Positions 10,378-20,253 of a stretch of DNA of 64,000 nucleotides are shown one piece after another. The stretch is from Brumimicrobium aurantiacum (GTDB taxonomy: Bacteria > Bacteroidota > Bacteroidia > Flavobacteriales_D > Crocinitomicaceae): contig NZ_QURB01000004.1 in NCBI RefSeq assembly GCF_003402975.1, forward strand, positions 212,955 to 276,954. The letters are read 5' to 3'. Position numbers and translations under genes: made by a program. A model generated the notes under the pieces. It saw nothing but the letters and a program-made list of their open reading frames with translations, ran no database searches and was not told where the DNA came from. Positions within the stretch are counted from its first letter, which is position 1, and each line of letters begins with the position of its first letter.

Positions 10378-10408
10378 AGTAGTAATAGTAGTTTTTAGTA
10401 GTAAAATT

Positions 10409-10426
10409 CGTCATTTTTAAATGACG
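10409..10426. other. Perfect palindrome in the adhesin gene leader
   Basis: CGTCATTT and AAATGACG pair over 8 bp with a 2-nt loop, about 32 nt upstream of the adhesin start codon. Between it and the ATG the message would read several ACTACT motifs. It could be a leader hairpin or a protein site; no T run follows on the minus strand, so it is not a typical terminator. Confidence 0.4.
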
Positions 10427-10519
10427 TTAAATTAAATTCACTTTAAATAATTTACAACAAACTATTTATAGGACTAATCTAGAATTAATTTTCTAACTAA
10501 CCAAGAATTTTTTCGTTTT

Positions 10520-13500
10520 TTAAAAGAAAGCTCGTACTTCAACCCCTCCTGAATGAATTGTTTTACTTTCTTCAGATTGACGACCATTATATTGAATACT
10601 TATCTGAAGATTTTTTGATATATTCCGCTGATAGTTAAGATTCCAGGTGTAATTCCTTCCAGGTTTAAGCGACTCCAACATTTCATAGGATAATGCACTA
10701 TTTTGGTCACCTGAATAATTAATTGAAACAATTTTTATTTCACTTGTTAGACTTCCTTTTTCAACTTGATTCCATTTAATGCCAATTCCTAAATCTCCAA
10801 TATACGCTGTTTCTCCTCCTAGATCAACATCATTTGCTTTCTCCTCATACCTTCCACTTAAGGAAATTCTAAAGGTTGTATTTGGTTGGTAGACAAATTC
10901 AGGTACAATATTGTGGTAGTTAATGGTATAATCTCTTCCACTTGTGTAATCAGCAGAAGATGCTTTCACTCCTTTCTCAGCTTCCAACTTCAAGGTGAAT
11001 TCTCTTAATATATTCCATCGTAAAGAAAGCGCATTAAATCGTAAATCTCGCGCATCAAAACCATTGGCCAATAATGTTTTTGAACCCGTTTCAGAATAGG
11101 TGTAATCGGCTGCAAAAACAGGGTTCGTTCGATTAAAGAATACCGTATTTCGAATTATCGAATTAAAGCTGATGAGGTTTGTATCTGCAATTCTTTGATC
11201 AAGAGGGTTAAATGTTCTTGCCGACTGTTCCGACAATTTTTTATTTACTCTAAATCTTGTTTGATTTGAAAATCTTGAAAGTAGTTTAAGTACTTTCCCT
11301 TTGTTTTTCCATATTCTCTCTGGTCTCCAAAACAAAGTCTGATTAAACTCATTGGAATAGGTTCTAACATATTCATCACTCGGGGTGAAAACTCGAATAT
11401 ATTGTGCTTGATCTGCATATTGAGCAATTTCAAATTCATTCAAATCCTTTACCCCATCACCATTGTAATCGTTCCATGTATATACTCCTTGTCCTGCATT
11501 CACCTCAATGTACAAAAATTCTTTTTTTAATTCCAAGCCAGAACCAACTTCATAAAAAGTACTTGTTGTTAAAGCATTTTTCCATAGATTTAATCGATAA
11601 TCAATTCTTCCAATAAATGTGTTTTCTGGCTGTTGATCAATCAAGCTTTCATCCGTGATTTCTAGAGTTCTATAGCTCATCATCGTCGTTAATGTAGAGG
11701 TTGAATTTGTAACCCAGTTATAGTCTGCTCCTACACTTCTTCCTTTTGCGGCATTACTTAATCTTATTGAATCACTCTTCCAATCATACCTTTCTTGATA
11801 AAAAACCTTGAATTTATTTTCTAAAGAATCTGAATTTGAAATATAGACTTTCCAATCATACCATTGGTAAGAGTTCGTTTGAAGTAAAGTGTCATCACTT
11901 CTAAATTTATTCAATTCATGATCGTCTTCAAAACCAATTTTAATGGGACCTAAAGCTTGGCTTATATTAGATTTATGTCTTATATAAGTATTATCTTCTG
12001 TTGAAATAGCGTTCAAATAACTACCATTAATTTGGGCATCGAATCCATTTTTTGACCATTTTCCTTTTAATTGACCTCGATTTCCTTGATAATCATCTCC
12101 TAATGTAAAGTTTTGAGCTGTTAATTCTACACCACCATACTTCTTATTTTCAATCCCGCCTGATAAATAAGCCAAAACTTCTTGACCTTCGAAACCTTGA
12201 TTTTGGATGTTCCAATCACGATCAAATTCAACTCCCCGATACCGTTCTATCTCTTTAAAATATTGGGTTCGGTATTCAAGATCTAAACTTGTTGTTATCA
12301 ACCAATTTGAACTTGTATCACCTCGCAAATGAAACTGACCCTCTATACTGGTTTTATTGGCAAAGGCACGGTTATCATTATTATCTATGCGTGAAAAGGA
12401 ATTTTTATCATTATTGGTTGTACTCAACTCTGTCATTAGCCTCCATTTTTTATTGAAACGATAATTAATTCCGGCAGAAATCATGGAGTTTTTTTTAGGA
12501 GTTACAATCAATCGTGAAGGTTCATAATCACCTTGAGGAACACCACCAATTGGTGCAATCCACTTATAAACACGACCGACAGCTGTGAATCGATCAAAAA
12601 TATAGTTACCGTTTCCCGCACCTACATTAGTGAAAGTAGCGGAGTAAAAAGCAGAGTCTGGGCTAACAGAATAAACCAATACAGAATCCATTCCTAAAGT
12701 ATCTACAAGTTTATAAGTCACCTGATTGTCGACAAATCCAATACTATCAATGGATTGGTTTCTCGCCAAATCTAAGCTATCACCAATTTCGCTTAAGAGT
12801 AATTTATCTTGGTTACTTAAACTTTGTTGAAGTGATTGATTCTTTGCATCTTGTTCACTGTACATATTCATCCAAAAATCAAACTTTTTAGATTCATAAG
12901 TTGCCCCTGCCTGAAAAAGAGAACGAGCATAATTTTGGTCTGTGTATTGAAATTCAACGATAATTCTTGAATCCTTTGTAATTTGATTTCTGGGTGTAAA
13001 AATCAATTCGGCACTATTGTAATTAATAGTATAATCAAAATCTTGTCCACGCTCTAACAACTCACCATCAAGGTAAACTTTTTCAGTCCCTGACAAGACC
13101 ATGATAAAGGGTTCGTTCTCACTACCAATTAATCGATAGGGGCCTTGACTCCCTTCCATTCCTTGAATCACATTTCTCGAAAACTTTCCTTTAGATAATG
13201 CCCCCGCGCCTTGAACTGTCCATTTCGCGTCTTTCTCTCCCCAAGAATATTGACCAAATAATCCTTGTGCTCTTTTATTATAATTCGCAAAATATCCGGT
13301 AGGTTTTTTCAACCAAAAATCTCCTGCAATAATTTTATATTCTTTCCCATATAATTGAATAAAAACTTGATCAAATTCTTGTATTTGGTTTGTATTCCCA
13401 TCAGGTTGAATTGGCAAATTATCATCTGTCACGGTTGCCAGGATATTCATATTTTGGGAGATTTCACCTGACAATTGAAGGTTAAGAGAAGAATTAACCG

Positions 13501-13963
13501 ATAAATCTTGTGAATTTCCAAAGCTTATTCCACGTGAAATACTTCCCGATTTCTTAATCCCTTCATCAGAAAAGAAATTTGCTTGTTGTTGCTCTTCTCG
13601 ATAAAAATAATCCTCTAGCTTTCCTTTTTCTTGATATATCATTGAAGTATCAATTCTTTGTACAGGTCTTTGAAAGTCAATATCAAAAACGCGATACTTC
13701 AATTGAAGCGTATCTTCACATTTAGATTGAATGAAAAATTGTTTGGTATTACCATCAAAAAAGTAGGAGGAATCATTGATCAATTGATCACCACAGTAAA
13801 CTTGAAAAGAAGGTTCAAAAATGGTTAAAGTATCAATAATTAAAGTGTCATTTTGAGGAAGTACTTTTTTCCATCTTAAGTTAGATGTTTGACTGAATAA
13901 TGGAGTATATCCCATCATTACGACCACAAAAATTAATATTGATATTCTTAAGAACAGATTCAT
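10520..13963 (-). CDS. Large outer-membrane beta-barrel-like protein, Bacteroidota-conserved, function unknown
   Basis: An 1147-residue protein with an N-terminal signal peptide (SILIFVVVMMGYTPLFSQ). Evidence for an outer-membrane barrel: long stretches of alternating polar and aromatic residues, few hydrophobic helices, and a terminal Phe (EVRAFF), the usual barrel-assembly signal. The segment GSISRGISFGNSQDLSVNSS near residues 140-160 belongs to a widespread uncharacterised Bacteroidota family that I recall but cannot name by accession. An EF-hand-like loop, DYNGDGVKDLNEFE, lies near residues 831-845. No T9SS sorting domain is present. Its position upstream of two T9SS cargo genes suggests a surface role, but no function can be assigned. 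Confidence 0.75.
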   Translation of the reverse strand: MNLFLRISILIFVVVMMGYTPLFSQTSNLRWKKVLPQNDTLIIDTLTIFEPSFQVYCGDQLINDSSYFFDGNTKQFFIQSKCEDTLQLKYRVFDIDFQRPVQRIDTSMIYQEKGKLEDYFYREEQQQANFFSDEGIKKSGSISRGISFGNSQDLSVNSSLNLQLSGEISQNMNILATVTDDNLPIQPDGNTNQIQEFDQVFIQLYGKEYKIIAGDFWLKKPTGYFANYNKRAQGLFGQYSWGEKDAKWTVQGAGALSKGKFSRNVIQGMEGSQGPYRLIGSENEPFIMVLSGTEKVYLDGELLERGQDFDYTINYNSAELIFTPRNQITKDSRIIVEFQYTDQNYARSLFQAGATYESKKFDFWMNMYSEQDAKNQSLQQSLSNQDKLLLSEIGDSLDLARNQSIDSIGFVDNQVTYKLVDTLGMDSVLVYSVSPDSAFYSATFTNVGAGNGNYIFDRFTAVGRVYKWIAPIGGVPQGDYEPSRLIVTPKKNSMISAGINYRFNKKWRLMTELSTTNNDKNSFSRIDNNDNRAFANKTSIEGQFHLRGDTSSNWLITTSLDLEYRTQYFKEIERYRGVEFDRDWNIQNQGFEGQEVLAYLSGGIENKKYGGVELTAQNFTLGDDYQGNRGQLKGKWSKNGFDAQINGSYLNAISTEDNTYIRHKSNISQALGPIKIGFEDDHELNKFRSDDTLLQTNSYQWYDWKVYISNSDSLENKFKVFYQERYDWKSDSIRLSNAAKGRSVGADYNWVTNSTSTLTTMMSYRTLEITDESLIDQQPENTFIGRIDYRLNLWKNALTTSTFYEVGSGLELKKEFLYIEVNAGQGVYTWNDYNGDGVKDLNEFEIAQYADQAQYIRVFTPSDEYVRTYSNEFNQTLFWRPERIWKNKGKVLKLLSRFSNQTRFRVNKKLSEQSARTFNPLDQRIADTNLISFNSIIRNTVFFNRTNPVFAADYTYSETGSKTLLANGFDARDLRFNALSLRWNILREFTLKLEAEKGVKASSADYTSGRDYTINYHNIVPEFVYQPNTTFRISLSGRYEEKANDVDLGGETAYIGDLGIGIKWNQVEKGSLTSEIKIVSINYSGDQNSALSYEMLESLKPGRNYTWNLNYQRNISKNLQISIQYNGRQSEESKTIHSGGVEVRAFF

Positions 13964-14062
13964 TCCAATAGCATAACGATTCCCGAGTGGATTTGGTGCT
14001 TAAAGATAAAAATAATCTGAAGCAGTTTTATTCAAACAAACTTGCAGAGAAAAGTAAATCAA

Positions 14063-14097
14063 TAAAAAATGCCTCAAGAAAAATCTCAAGGCATTTC
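14063..14097 (-). terminator. Intrinsic terminator after lpdA
   Basis: AAATGCC and GGCATTT arms (8 bp with the adjoining T-A, then two mismatches and two further pairs) lie 20 nt after the lpdA stop and are followed on the minus strand by a six-T run. Confidence 0.8.
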
Positions 14098-14117
14098 TAT
14101 ATTAATTATAAACTTTT

Positions 14118-15521
14118 TTAAACGTGTATTGCTCTATCTCCAGTTGCGTCCATCGCCGCTTCACGAATCGCTTCGGAATAGGTTGGATGTGGATGAGACA
14201 TGCGTACAAGATCTTCTGCTGATGCACGGTACTCCATAGCAACAACACCTTCCATAATTAAATCTGCAGCACGTGCTCCAATCATATGGAAACCTAGAAT
14301 CTCGTCTGTTTCTTTGTTGGTGATGATTTTAACTAAACCTTGAATATCTCCAGATGCTCTAGATCTTCCTAGTGCTTTCATTGGGAAAGAACCCGTTGAA
14401 TATTCAATACCAGCCTCTTTAACTTCTTGTTCAGTTTTCCCAACAGAAGCAACCTCTGGCCAAGTATAAACAACACCTGGAATTAAATTGTAGTTGATAT
14501 GTGGAATTTGACCTGCAATTTTCTCTGCAACGAAAGTGCCTTCTTCCTCTGCTTTATGGGCTAACATCGCTCCACGAATAACATCTCCAATTGCGAAAAT
14601 ATTATCTGCAGAAGTTTTTAAGTTATCATCTACCTCAATTTGTCCACGATCGTTGGTTTTGATGCCAACATTTTCAAGACCTAATCCTTCAGTATACGGC
14701 TTTCTACCTACAGCAACTAAACAGTAATCTGCTTCAAAAGTTACCTCTTTGTCCTTTTTATCAAGTGCAGTTACAACAACACCTTCGCCTTTATTTTCAA
14801 CATTTTGAACCTTATGTTTCATGTTGAATTTCATCTTCAATTTCTTAAGAACTCGTGTAAGCTCCTTCCCCATTGTTTGATCCATTGTAGGGATTATTGA
14901 ATCAGCGAATTCTACAACCTCAACCTTAGTTCCCAAACGCGCGTAAACAGAACCTAACTCAAGACCAATTACACCACCTCCAATTACAATCATAGATTTT
15001 GGAATCTCTTTTAGCGATAAAGCTTCAGTTGAAGTTATGATACGCTTTTTATCTGGCTCCATACCTTTAAAGTAATTTGGTTTAGAACCTGTAGCGATAA
15101 TTGTTTTGTCTGATTTTATTTCAGTTTCTTTACCTTCACCATCTACAATCTTAATGGTATTTTTATCCACAAATGATCCCACACCTTGGTGCACGTCAAT
15201 TTTGTTTTTATCCATTAAGAATTCAATTCCTTTACATGTTTGATCTACCACTTTATTTTTACGTTCGATCATTTTTGAAAAATCAGGTTTTAAATCTTTC
15301 AATAAAATCCCATGCTCTTCAAAGTTATCTTTTGCATTGTGGAAATGCTCACTAGAATCAAGTAAAGCTTTTGAAGGAATACATCCAACATTCAAACATG
15401 TTCCGCCTAAAGTATTGTATTTTTCAATGATTGCTGTTTTGAGTCCAAGTTGTGCACATCTAATAGCGGCTACATATCCTCCAGGTCCAGAACCAATGAT
15501 TGTTACATCGTATTTACTCAT
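14118..15521 (-). CDS. lpdA: Dihydrolipoyl dehydrogenase (E3)
   Basis: FAD flavoenzyme that reoxidises dihydrolipoyl groups with NAD+ in 2-oxoacid dehydrogenase complexes. The 467 residues match family length. Seen: FAD-binding GSGPGG near residues 10-15, redox disulfide C42/C47 in GGTCLNVGCIPSKAL, NAD-binding VIGGGVIGLELGS near residue 180, the second FAD segment FAIGDV, and the catalytic His/Glu pair H445 and E450 in HPHPTYSEAI. It probably serves the 2-oxoglutarate complex whose E1 and E2 are encoded at 58743-62740, since no E3 gene lies beside them. It lies 35 nt after the DUF3467 gene and ends in a terminator. Confidence 0.97.
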   Translation of the reverse strand: MSKYDVTIIGSGPGGYVAAIRCAQLGLKTAIIEKYNTLGGTCLNVGCIPSKALLDSSEHFHNAKDNFEEHGILLKDLKPDFSKMIERKNKVVDQTCKGIEFLMDKNKIDVHQGVGSFVDKNTIKIVDGEGKETEIKSDKTIIATGSKPNYFKGMEPDKKRIITSTEALSLKEIPKSMIVIGGGVIGLELGSVYARLGTKVEVVEFADSIIPTMDQTMGKELTRVLKKLKMKFNMKHKVQNVENKGEGVVVTALDKKDKEVTFEADYCLVAVGRKPYTEGLGLENVGIKTNDRGQIEVDDNLKTSADNIFAIGDVIRGAMLAHKAEEEGTFVAEKIAGQIPHINYNLIPGVVYTWPEVASVGKTEQEVKEAGIEYSTGSFPMKALGRSRASGDIQGLVKIITNKETDEILGFHMIGARAADLIMEGVVAMEYRASAEDLVRMSHPHPTYSEAIREAAMDATGDRAIHV

Positions 15522-15556
15522 GATAAATTTATATTTTAATATTTATATATGTTCAA

Positions 15557-15871
15557 TTATGCTTCAGTAGGTGGAGTTCCAAAGTTGATAGGAGGCAAAT
15601 CAGAGTTTCCTGAATTGATATTTCCTAAACTCTCTTCATATTTACGAATATTGTCTTGTAAAGCATTTAATAATCGTTTGGCGTTTTCAGGTGTCATTAT
15701 CACACGAGATCTTACTTTAGCCTTTGGCATTCCTGGCATCATTTGCACAAAATCACAAACGAATTCTGATGATGAATGAGTTAATAATGCAAGGTTTGAA
15801 TAAACTCCTTCCGCTACTTCTTCCGGTAATTCAATATTTAATTTGTTTTCTTTTCCGTTGTTATTTTCCAT
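15557..15871 (-). CDS. DUF3467 family protein
   Basis: A 104-residue protein of unknown function. ELPEEVAEGVYSNLALLTHS near the N terminus, then FVCDFVQMMPGMPKAKVRSRVIM and PENAKRLLNAL, are typical of DUF3467. The start is set at the ATG at 15871 (MENNNGKEN). A longer frame reaches 15901, but its extra codons lie inside the rpoC terminator stem. The gene follows rpoC on the same strand, an arrangement I recall from other Bacteroidota, and precedes lpdA. Confidence 0.85.
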   Translation of the reverse strand: MENNNGKENKLNIELPEEVAEGVYSNLALLTHSSSEFVCDFVQMMPGMPKAKVRSRVIMTPENAKRLLNALQDNIRKYEESLGNINSGNSDLPPINFGTPPTEA

Positions 15872-15884
15872 AATAATAAAGGTA

Positions 15885-15917
15885 ATAAAAAAGGCTATCA
15901 AAATAAATTGATAGCCT
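15885..15917 (-). terminator. Intrinsic terminator after rpoC
   Basis: GGCTATCAA pairs with TTGATAGCC over 9 bp (10 with the flanking A-T) around a 6-nt loop, followed on the minus strand by six T. It sits about 30 nt after the rpoC stop and just before the DUF3467 start, so DUF3467 needs read-through or its own promoter. Confidence 0.88.
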
Positions 15918-15946
15918 ATAATTATTTAATATAAAACTAATTTCTT

Positions 15947-18900
15947 TTAGTTAGCATCACTGTAATTAGCTGTCGAGTCAACTTTCAAAGATTGAAATTC
16001 TCTTACACCTGTACCTGCTGGAATTTTGTGTCCAACAATTACATTTTCTTTCAATCCAAGTAAGTGATCGATTTTACCAGAGATTGCTGCCTCATTCAAT
16101 ACTTTCGTCGTCTCCTGGAAAGACGCTGCTGAGATGAATGATTGCGTTTGAAGAGAAGAACGCGTAATACCTTGTAACATCGGTTTAGATGTTGCTGCTA
16201 CAGCCTCACGTGCTTCTACCAATTTGGCATCTTCACGTTTCAACTGTGTATTTTCGTCACGTAATCTTCTTGAAGAAACGATTTGACCAGCTTTCAATTC
16301 TTGAGAATCTCCAGCGTCTGTAACAACCATTTGTCCAAAGATACGGTCATTTTCTTCCATGAAATCAGCTTTATGAATCGCTTGATTTTCTAAGAACTTA
16401 GTATCTCCAGCATCAGTAATCTCAACTTTAAGCATCATCTGACGAACAATTACCTCAAAGTGCTTGTCATTAATTTTCACCCCTTGTAAACGATATACTT
16501 CTTGTACTTCATTTACTAAGTACTCTTGAACTGCAGTTGGTCCTTCGATATTTAGAATATCTTTTGGAGTAATTGCACCATCAGAAAGTGATTGACCAGC
16601 TCTTACAAAGTCATTCTCTTGAACAAGAATGTGCTTAGATAGAGGAACTAAATATTTCTTCTTTTCACCAGTTTTAGCTTCGATGATTACCTCACGGTTA
16701 CCACGTTTGATTTTTCCGTAACTTGCGATACCATCAATTTCAGAAACTACTGCTGGATTTGAAGGATTACGTGCTTCGAAAAGCTCAGTAATACGAGGTA
16801 GACCCCCTGTAATATCTCCCCCTTTACCTCCAACACGTGGAATCTTAACTAAACTGTATCCCTGTTGCATTTCTTCACCTTCTTTTACAGAAACGTGTGC
16901 ATTTACAGGAATTGGGTATGATTTAAGAATTTCACCTTTTTTATCTTTAATCAAGATCGTAGGGTTTTTCTTCTTATCTCTTGTTTCAGTAATTACTTTT
17001 TCAGTAAATCCAGTTTGCTCATCGACCTCTTCACGGTAAGTAATACCTTCAATAACGTTATCAAATTCAATCGTACCGCTATATTCAGAAATAATTACTG
17101 CGTTATAAGGGTCCCACTTACAAATCACGTCACCTTTTTCAAGTTCAGTTCCGTTTTCTGCAACCATCTCTGCACCGTAAGGTACATTAGATGTCATGGC
17201 AGCAAGACCAGTTTTCTTATCGATGATTTTCATTTCAGCAGAACGACCTACAACAATTTCTTTCTTTGTTCCGTCTTTTTCTACTTTAGTAATTGTTCTT
17301 AATTCGTCAATTTCTAAACGACCTGAAGATTTCGCTTTCAAGTCATTCTCATCAGCGATATTAGATGCTGTACCCCCAACGTGGAATGTACGAAGTGTAA
17401 GCTGTGTACCTGGCTCACCAATTGATTGTGCTGCAACAACACCAATTGAATCACCTATTTGAGCTTCTCTATTTGTTGCCAAGTTACGTCCATAACATTT
17501 AGCACAAACTCCTCTTCTTAATTCACAAGTAAGAACTGAACGAATTTCAACTTCATCGATTCCTGCTTTGTCAATTGCTTCAGCAATATCTTCAGTTATA
17601 AGTTCACCGCCTTCAACGATCAAGTTATCATCATTATCAAATACATCATGAACAGCACTACGTCCAACGATTCTATCAAATAATGGTTCAACGATCTCAT
17701 CATTTTTCTTTAAAGGAACGGCAACAATACCTCTTAACGTACCACAATCGAATTCATTTACAACTACATCTTGAGCAACATCCACCAAACGACGAGTTAA
17801 GTAACCCGCATCGGCTGTTTTAAGTGCGGTATCGGCCAAACCTTTACGTGCACCGTGCGTAGAAATAAAGTACTCTAAAATTGATAGTCCTTCTTTAAAG
17901 TTAGAAAGAATTGGATTTTCAATAATTTCTTGACTTGAAGCACCAGATTTTTGTGGTTTCGCCATAAGTCCACGCATTCCTGAAAGCTGACGAATCTGTT
18001 CTTTAGATCCACGTGCTCCAGAATCAAACATCATATAAATAGAGTTGAATCCTTGCTTGTCAGTTTTCAACTGCTCCATCAACGTATTTGTTAATCGAGA
18101 GTTTGTACGTGTCCAGATATCAATAATTTGATTGTATCTTTCATTATTCGTGATAAGTCCCATGTTATAGTTGTCCATTACTTCGGCAACACTAGCATCA
18201 GCTTTATCCACTAATATTTGTTTCTCTTTTGGAATAATAATATCATCTAAGTTGAATGACAATCCACCTTTAAAGGCCATGTCATAACCAACACTTTTAA
18301 TATCATCCAAGAACTGAACAGTTCTAGAAGTTCCTGATTTTTTCAGTACATAACCAATAATATCTCTTAACGCTTTTTTGGTTAAGACATCATTGATGTA
18401 TCCAACTTCTCTTGGTACCATTTCGTTAAATAATACACGACCAGCTGTTGTTTCGATAATATCTAAAACAGGCTCATCATTTTCATTTAAAACCTCAGTT
18501 TTAACTTTGATGTGTGCGTGTAAATCTAGACGACGTTCATTCAAGGCAATACGAACTTCTTCTGGAGAGTAGAAAGTCATATCTTCACCTAACATTACTT
18601 TCTCTTCATCTGTTCTTCTTCCTTTAGTCATGTAATATAGACCAAGAACCATATCCTGAGATGGTACAGCAATAGGTGCTCCATTTGCAGGGTTAAGAAT
18701 GTTGTGAGAAGAAAGCATCAATAATTGTGCTTCCAAAATTGCAGCATTACCTAACGGTAAGTGAACCGCCATCTGGTCACCATCAAAATCGGCGTTAAAT
18801 GCAGTACAAACTAATGGGTGAAGACGAATTGCTTTACCTTCAATCAATTTAGGTTGGAAAGCTTGAATACCCAATCTGTGAAGAGTTGGTGCACGGTTAA

Positions 18901-20221
18901 GTAACACAGGGTGCGACTTAATTACGTTTTCAAGAATATCCCAAACAATTGCTTCTTTTTTATCAACGATTTTCTTCGCTGATTTTACTGTCTTAACAAT
19001 TCCTCTTTCAATTAATTTTCTAATGATAAAAGGTTTGTAAAGCTCAGCAGCCATATCTTTAGGTAAACCACATTCGTGTAGTTTCAAAGAAGGACCAACA
19101 ACAATTACAGAACGTGCAGAATAATCAACACGTTTACCAAGTAAGTTTTGACGGAAACGACCTTGTTTACCTTTTAATGAATCAGAAAGTGATTTTAAAG
19201 GTCTGTTAGATTCTGTTTTAACAGCACTAGATTTTCTAGAGTTATCAAATAATGAATCAACAGATTCTTGAAGCATACGTTTTTCATTACGTAAAATTAC
19301 TTCAGGAGCTTTAATCTCGATCAATCGTTTTAAACGATTATTTCTGATAATTACTCTTCTGTATAAATCATTCAAGTCAGAAGTTGCAAAACGTCCACCA
19401 TCTAGAGGAACTAATGGTCTTAATTCTGGTGGTGTTACAGGAACAACTTTGATCACCATCCATTCTGGGCGGTTCTCAATGCGATCTTGTGAATCACGCA
19501 TCGCTTCAACAACTTGTAAACGTTTCAATGCTTCGTTTTTACGTTGCATTGACGTTTCATGATTTGCTTTGTGTCTTAAATCGTAAGACAATTGGTGAAG
19601 ATCTAATCCTTTCAATAAGTCATAGATAGCTTCAGCTCCCATCTTAGCGATAAACTTGTTAGGGTCTGAATCATCCAAATACTGGTTATCTTGAGGAAGT
19701 TCATCAAGAATATCCAAGTATTCCTCTTCAGTTATGAATTGCATAACATCTAATGGTTCACCATCAGCGTTTTTAGCTAGACCTGACTGAATTACAACAT
19801 ATCTTTCGTAATAAATAATTTGATCTAATTTCTTAGTCGGTAAACCAAGTAAATAACCAATCTTATTTGGTAAAGATCTGAAGTACCAAATATGTGCTAC
19901 AGGAACAACCAATTGGATATGCCCCATACGCTCACGACGTACTTTCTTTTCTGTTACCTCAACACCACATCGGTCACAAACAATTCCTTTATAACGAATT
20001 CGTTTATATTTTCCACAGTGGCATTCATAATCCTTAACAGGACCAAAAATACGTTCACAGAACAAACCATCTCTTTCTGGTTTGTAAGTTCTGTAGTTTA
20101 TTGTTTCCGGCTTTAAAACCTCTCCACTTGACTGCTCCAGAATTTGTTCTGGAGAAGCCAATGAAATGGTGATTTTAGAAAAATCTTTCACCGTATTTTG
20201 AGTATCTTTTTTATACGCCAT
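15947..20221 (-). CDS. rpoC: DNA-directed RNA polymerase subunit beta'
   Basis: Largest catalytic subunit of RNA polymerase, 1424 residues. The N-terminal zinc site is seen in [20 protein letters not shown]; the catalytic magnesium triad lies in [12 protein letters not shown] at about 476-487; a second Cys cluster ([13 protein letters not shown]) lies in the later half; and the bridge/trigger region has [19 protein letters not shown] start, 32 nt downstream of rpoB, and terminator present after the stop. The sequence looks complete and conserved. Confidence 0.99.
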   Translation of the reverse strand: MAYKKDTQNTVKDFSKITISLASPEQILEQSSGEVLKPETINYRTYKPERDGLFCERIFGPVKDYECHCGKYKRIRYKGIVCDRCGVEVTEKKVRRERMGHIQLVVPVAHIWYFRSLPNKIGYLLGLPTKKLDQIIYYERYVVIQSGLAKNADGEPLDVMQFITEEEYLDILDELPQDNQYLDDSDPNKFIAKMGAEAIYDLLKGLDLHQLSYDLRHKANHETSMQRKNEALKRLQVVEAMRDSQDRIENRPEWMVIKVVPVTPPELRPLVPLDGGRFATSDLNDLYRRVIIRNNRLKRLIEIKAPEVILRNEKRMLQESVDSLFDNSRKSSAVKTESNRPLKSLSDSLKGKQGRFRQNLLGKRVDYSARSVIVVGPSLKLHECGLPKDMAAELYKPFIIRKLIERGIVKTVKSAKKIVDKKEAIVWDILENVIKSHPVLLNRAPTLHRLGIQAFQPKLIEGKAIRLHPLVCTAFNADFDGDQMAVHLPLGNAAILEAQLLMLSSHNILNPANGAPIAVPSQDMVLGLYYMTKGRRTDEEKVMLGEDMTFYSPEEVRIALNERRLDLHAHIKVKTEVLNENDEPVLDIIETTAGRVLFNEMVPREVGYINDVLTKKALRDIIGYVLKKSGTSRTVQFLDDIKSVGYDMAFKGGLSFNLDDIIIPKEKQILVDKADASVAEVMDNYNMGLITNNERYNQIIDIWTRTNSRLTNTLMEQLKTDKQGFNSIYMMFDSGARGSKEQIRQLSGMRGLMAKPQKSGASSQEIIENPILSNFKEGLSILEYFISTHGARKGLADTALKTADAGYLTRRLVDVAQDVVVNEFDCGTLRGIVAVPLKKNDEIVEPLFDRIVGRSAVHDVFDNDDNLIVEGGELITEDIAEAIDKAGIDEVEIRSVLTCELRRGVCAKCYGRNLATNREAQIGDSIGVVAAQSIGEPGTQLTLRTFHVGGTASNIADENDLKAKSSGRLEIDELRTITKVEKDGTKKEIVVGRSAEMKIIDKKTGLAAMTSNVPYGAEMVAENGTELEKGDVICKWDPYNAVIISEYSGTIEFDNVIEGITYREEVDEQTGFTEKVITETRDKKKNPTILIKDKKGEILKSYPIPVNAHVSVKEGEEMQQGYSLVKIPRVGGKGGDITGGLPRITELFEARNPSNPAVVSEIDGIASYGKIKRGNREVIIEAKTGEKKKYLVPLSKHILVQENDFVRAGQSLSDGAITPKDILNIEGPTAVQEYLVNEVQEVYRLQGVKINDKHFEVIVRQMMLKVEITDAGDTKFLENQAIHKADFMEENDRIFGQMVVTDAGDSQELKAGQIVSSRRLRDENTQLKREDAKLVEAREAVAATSKPMLQGITRSSLQTQSFISAASFQETTKVLNEAAISGKIDHLLGLKENVIVGHKIPAGTGVREFQSLKVDSTANYSDAN

Positions 20222-20253
20222 TTTAACGAGTATTTTCTATTAAACTTTGACTA

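Noticed and set aside
15872..15901. DUF3467 start at 15901
   Set aside because: The additional codons fall in the rpoC terminator stem and T run; the family normally begins at the MENN position.
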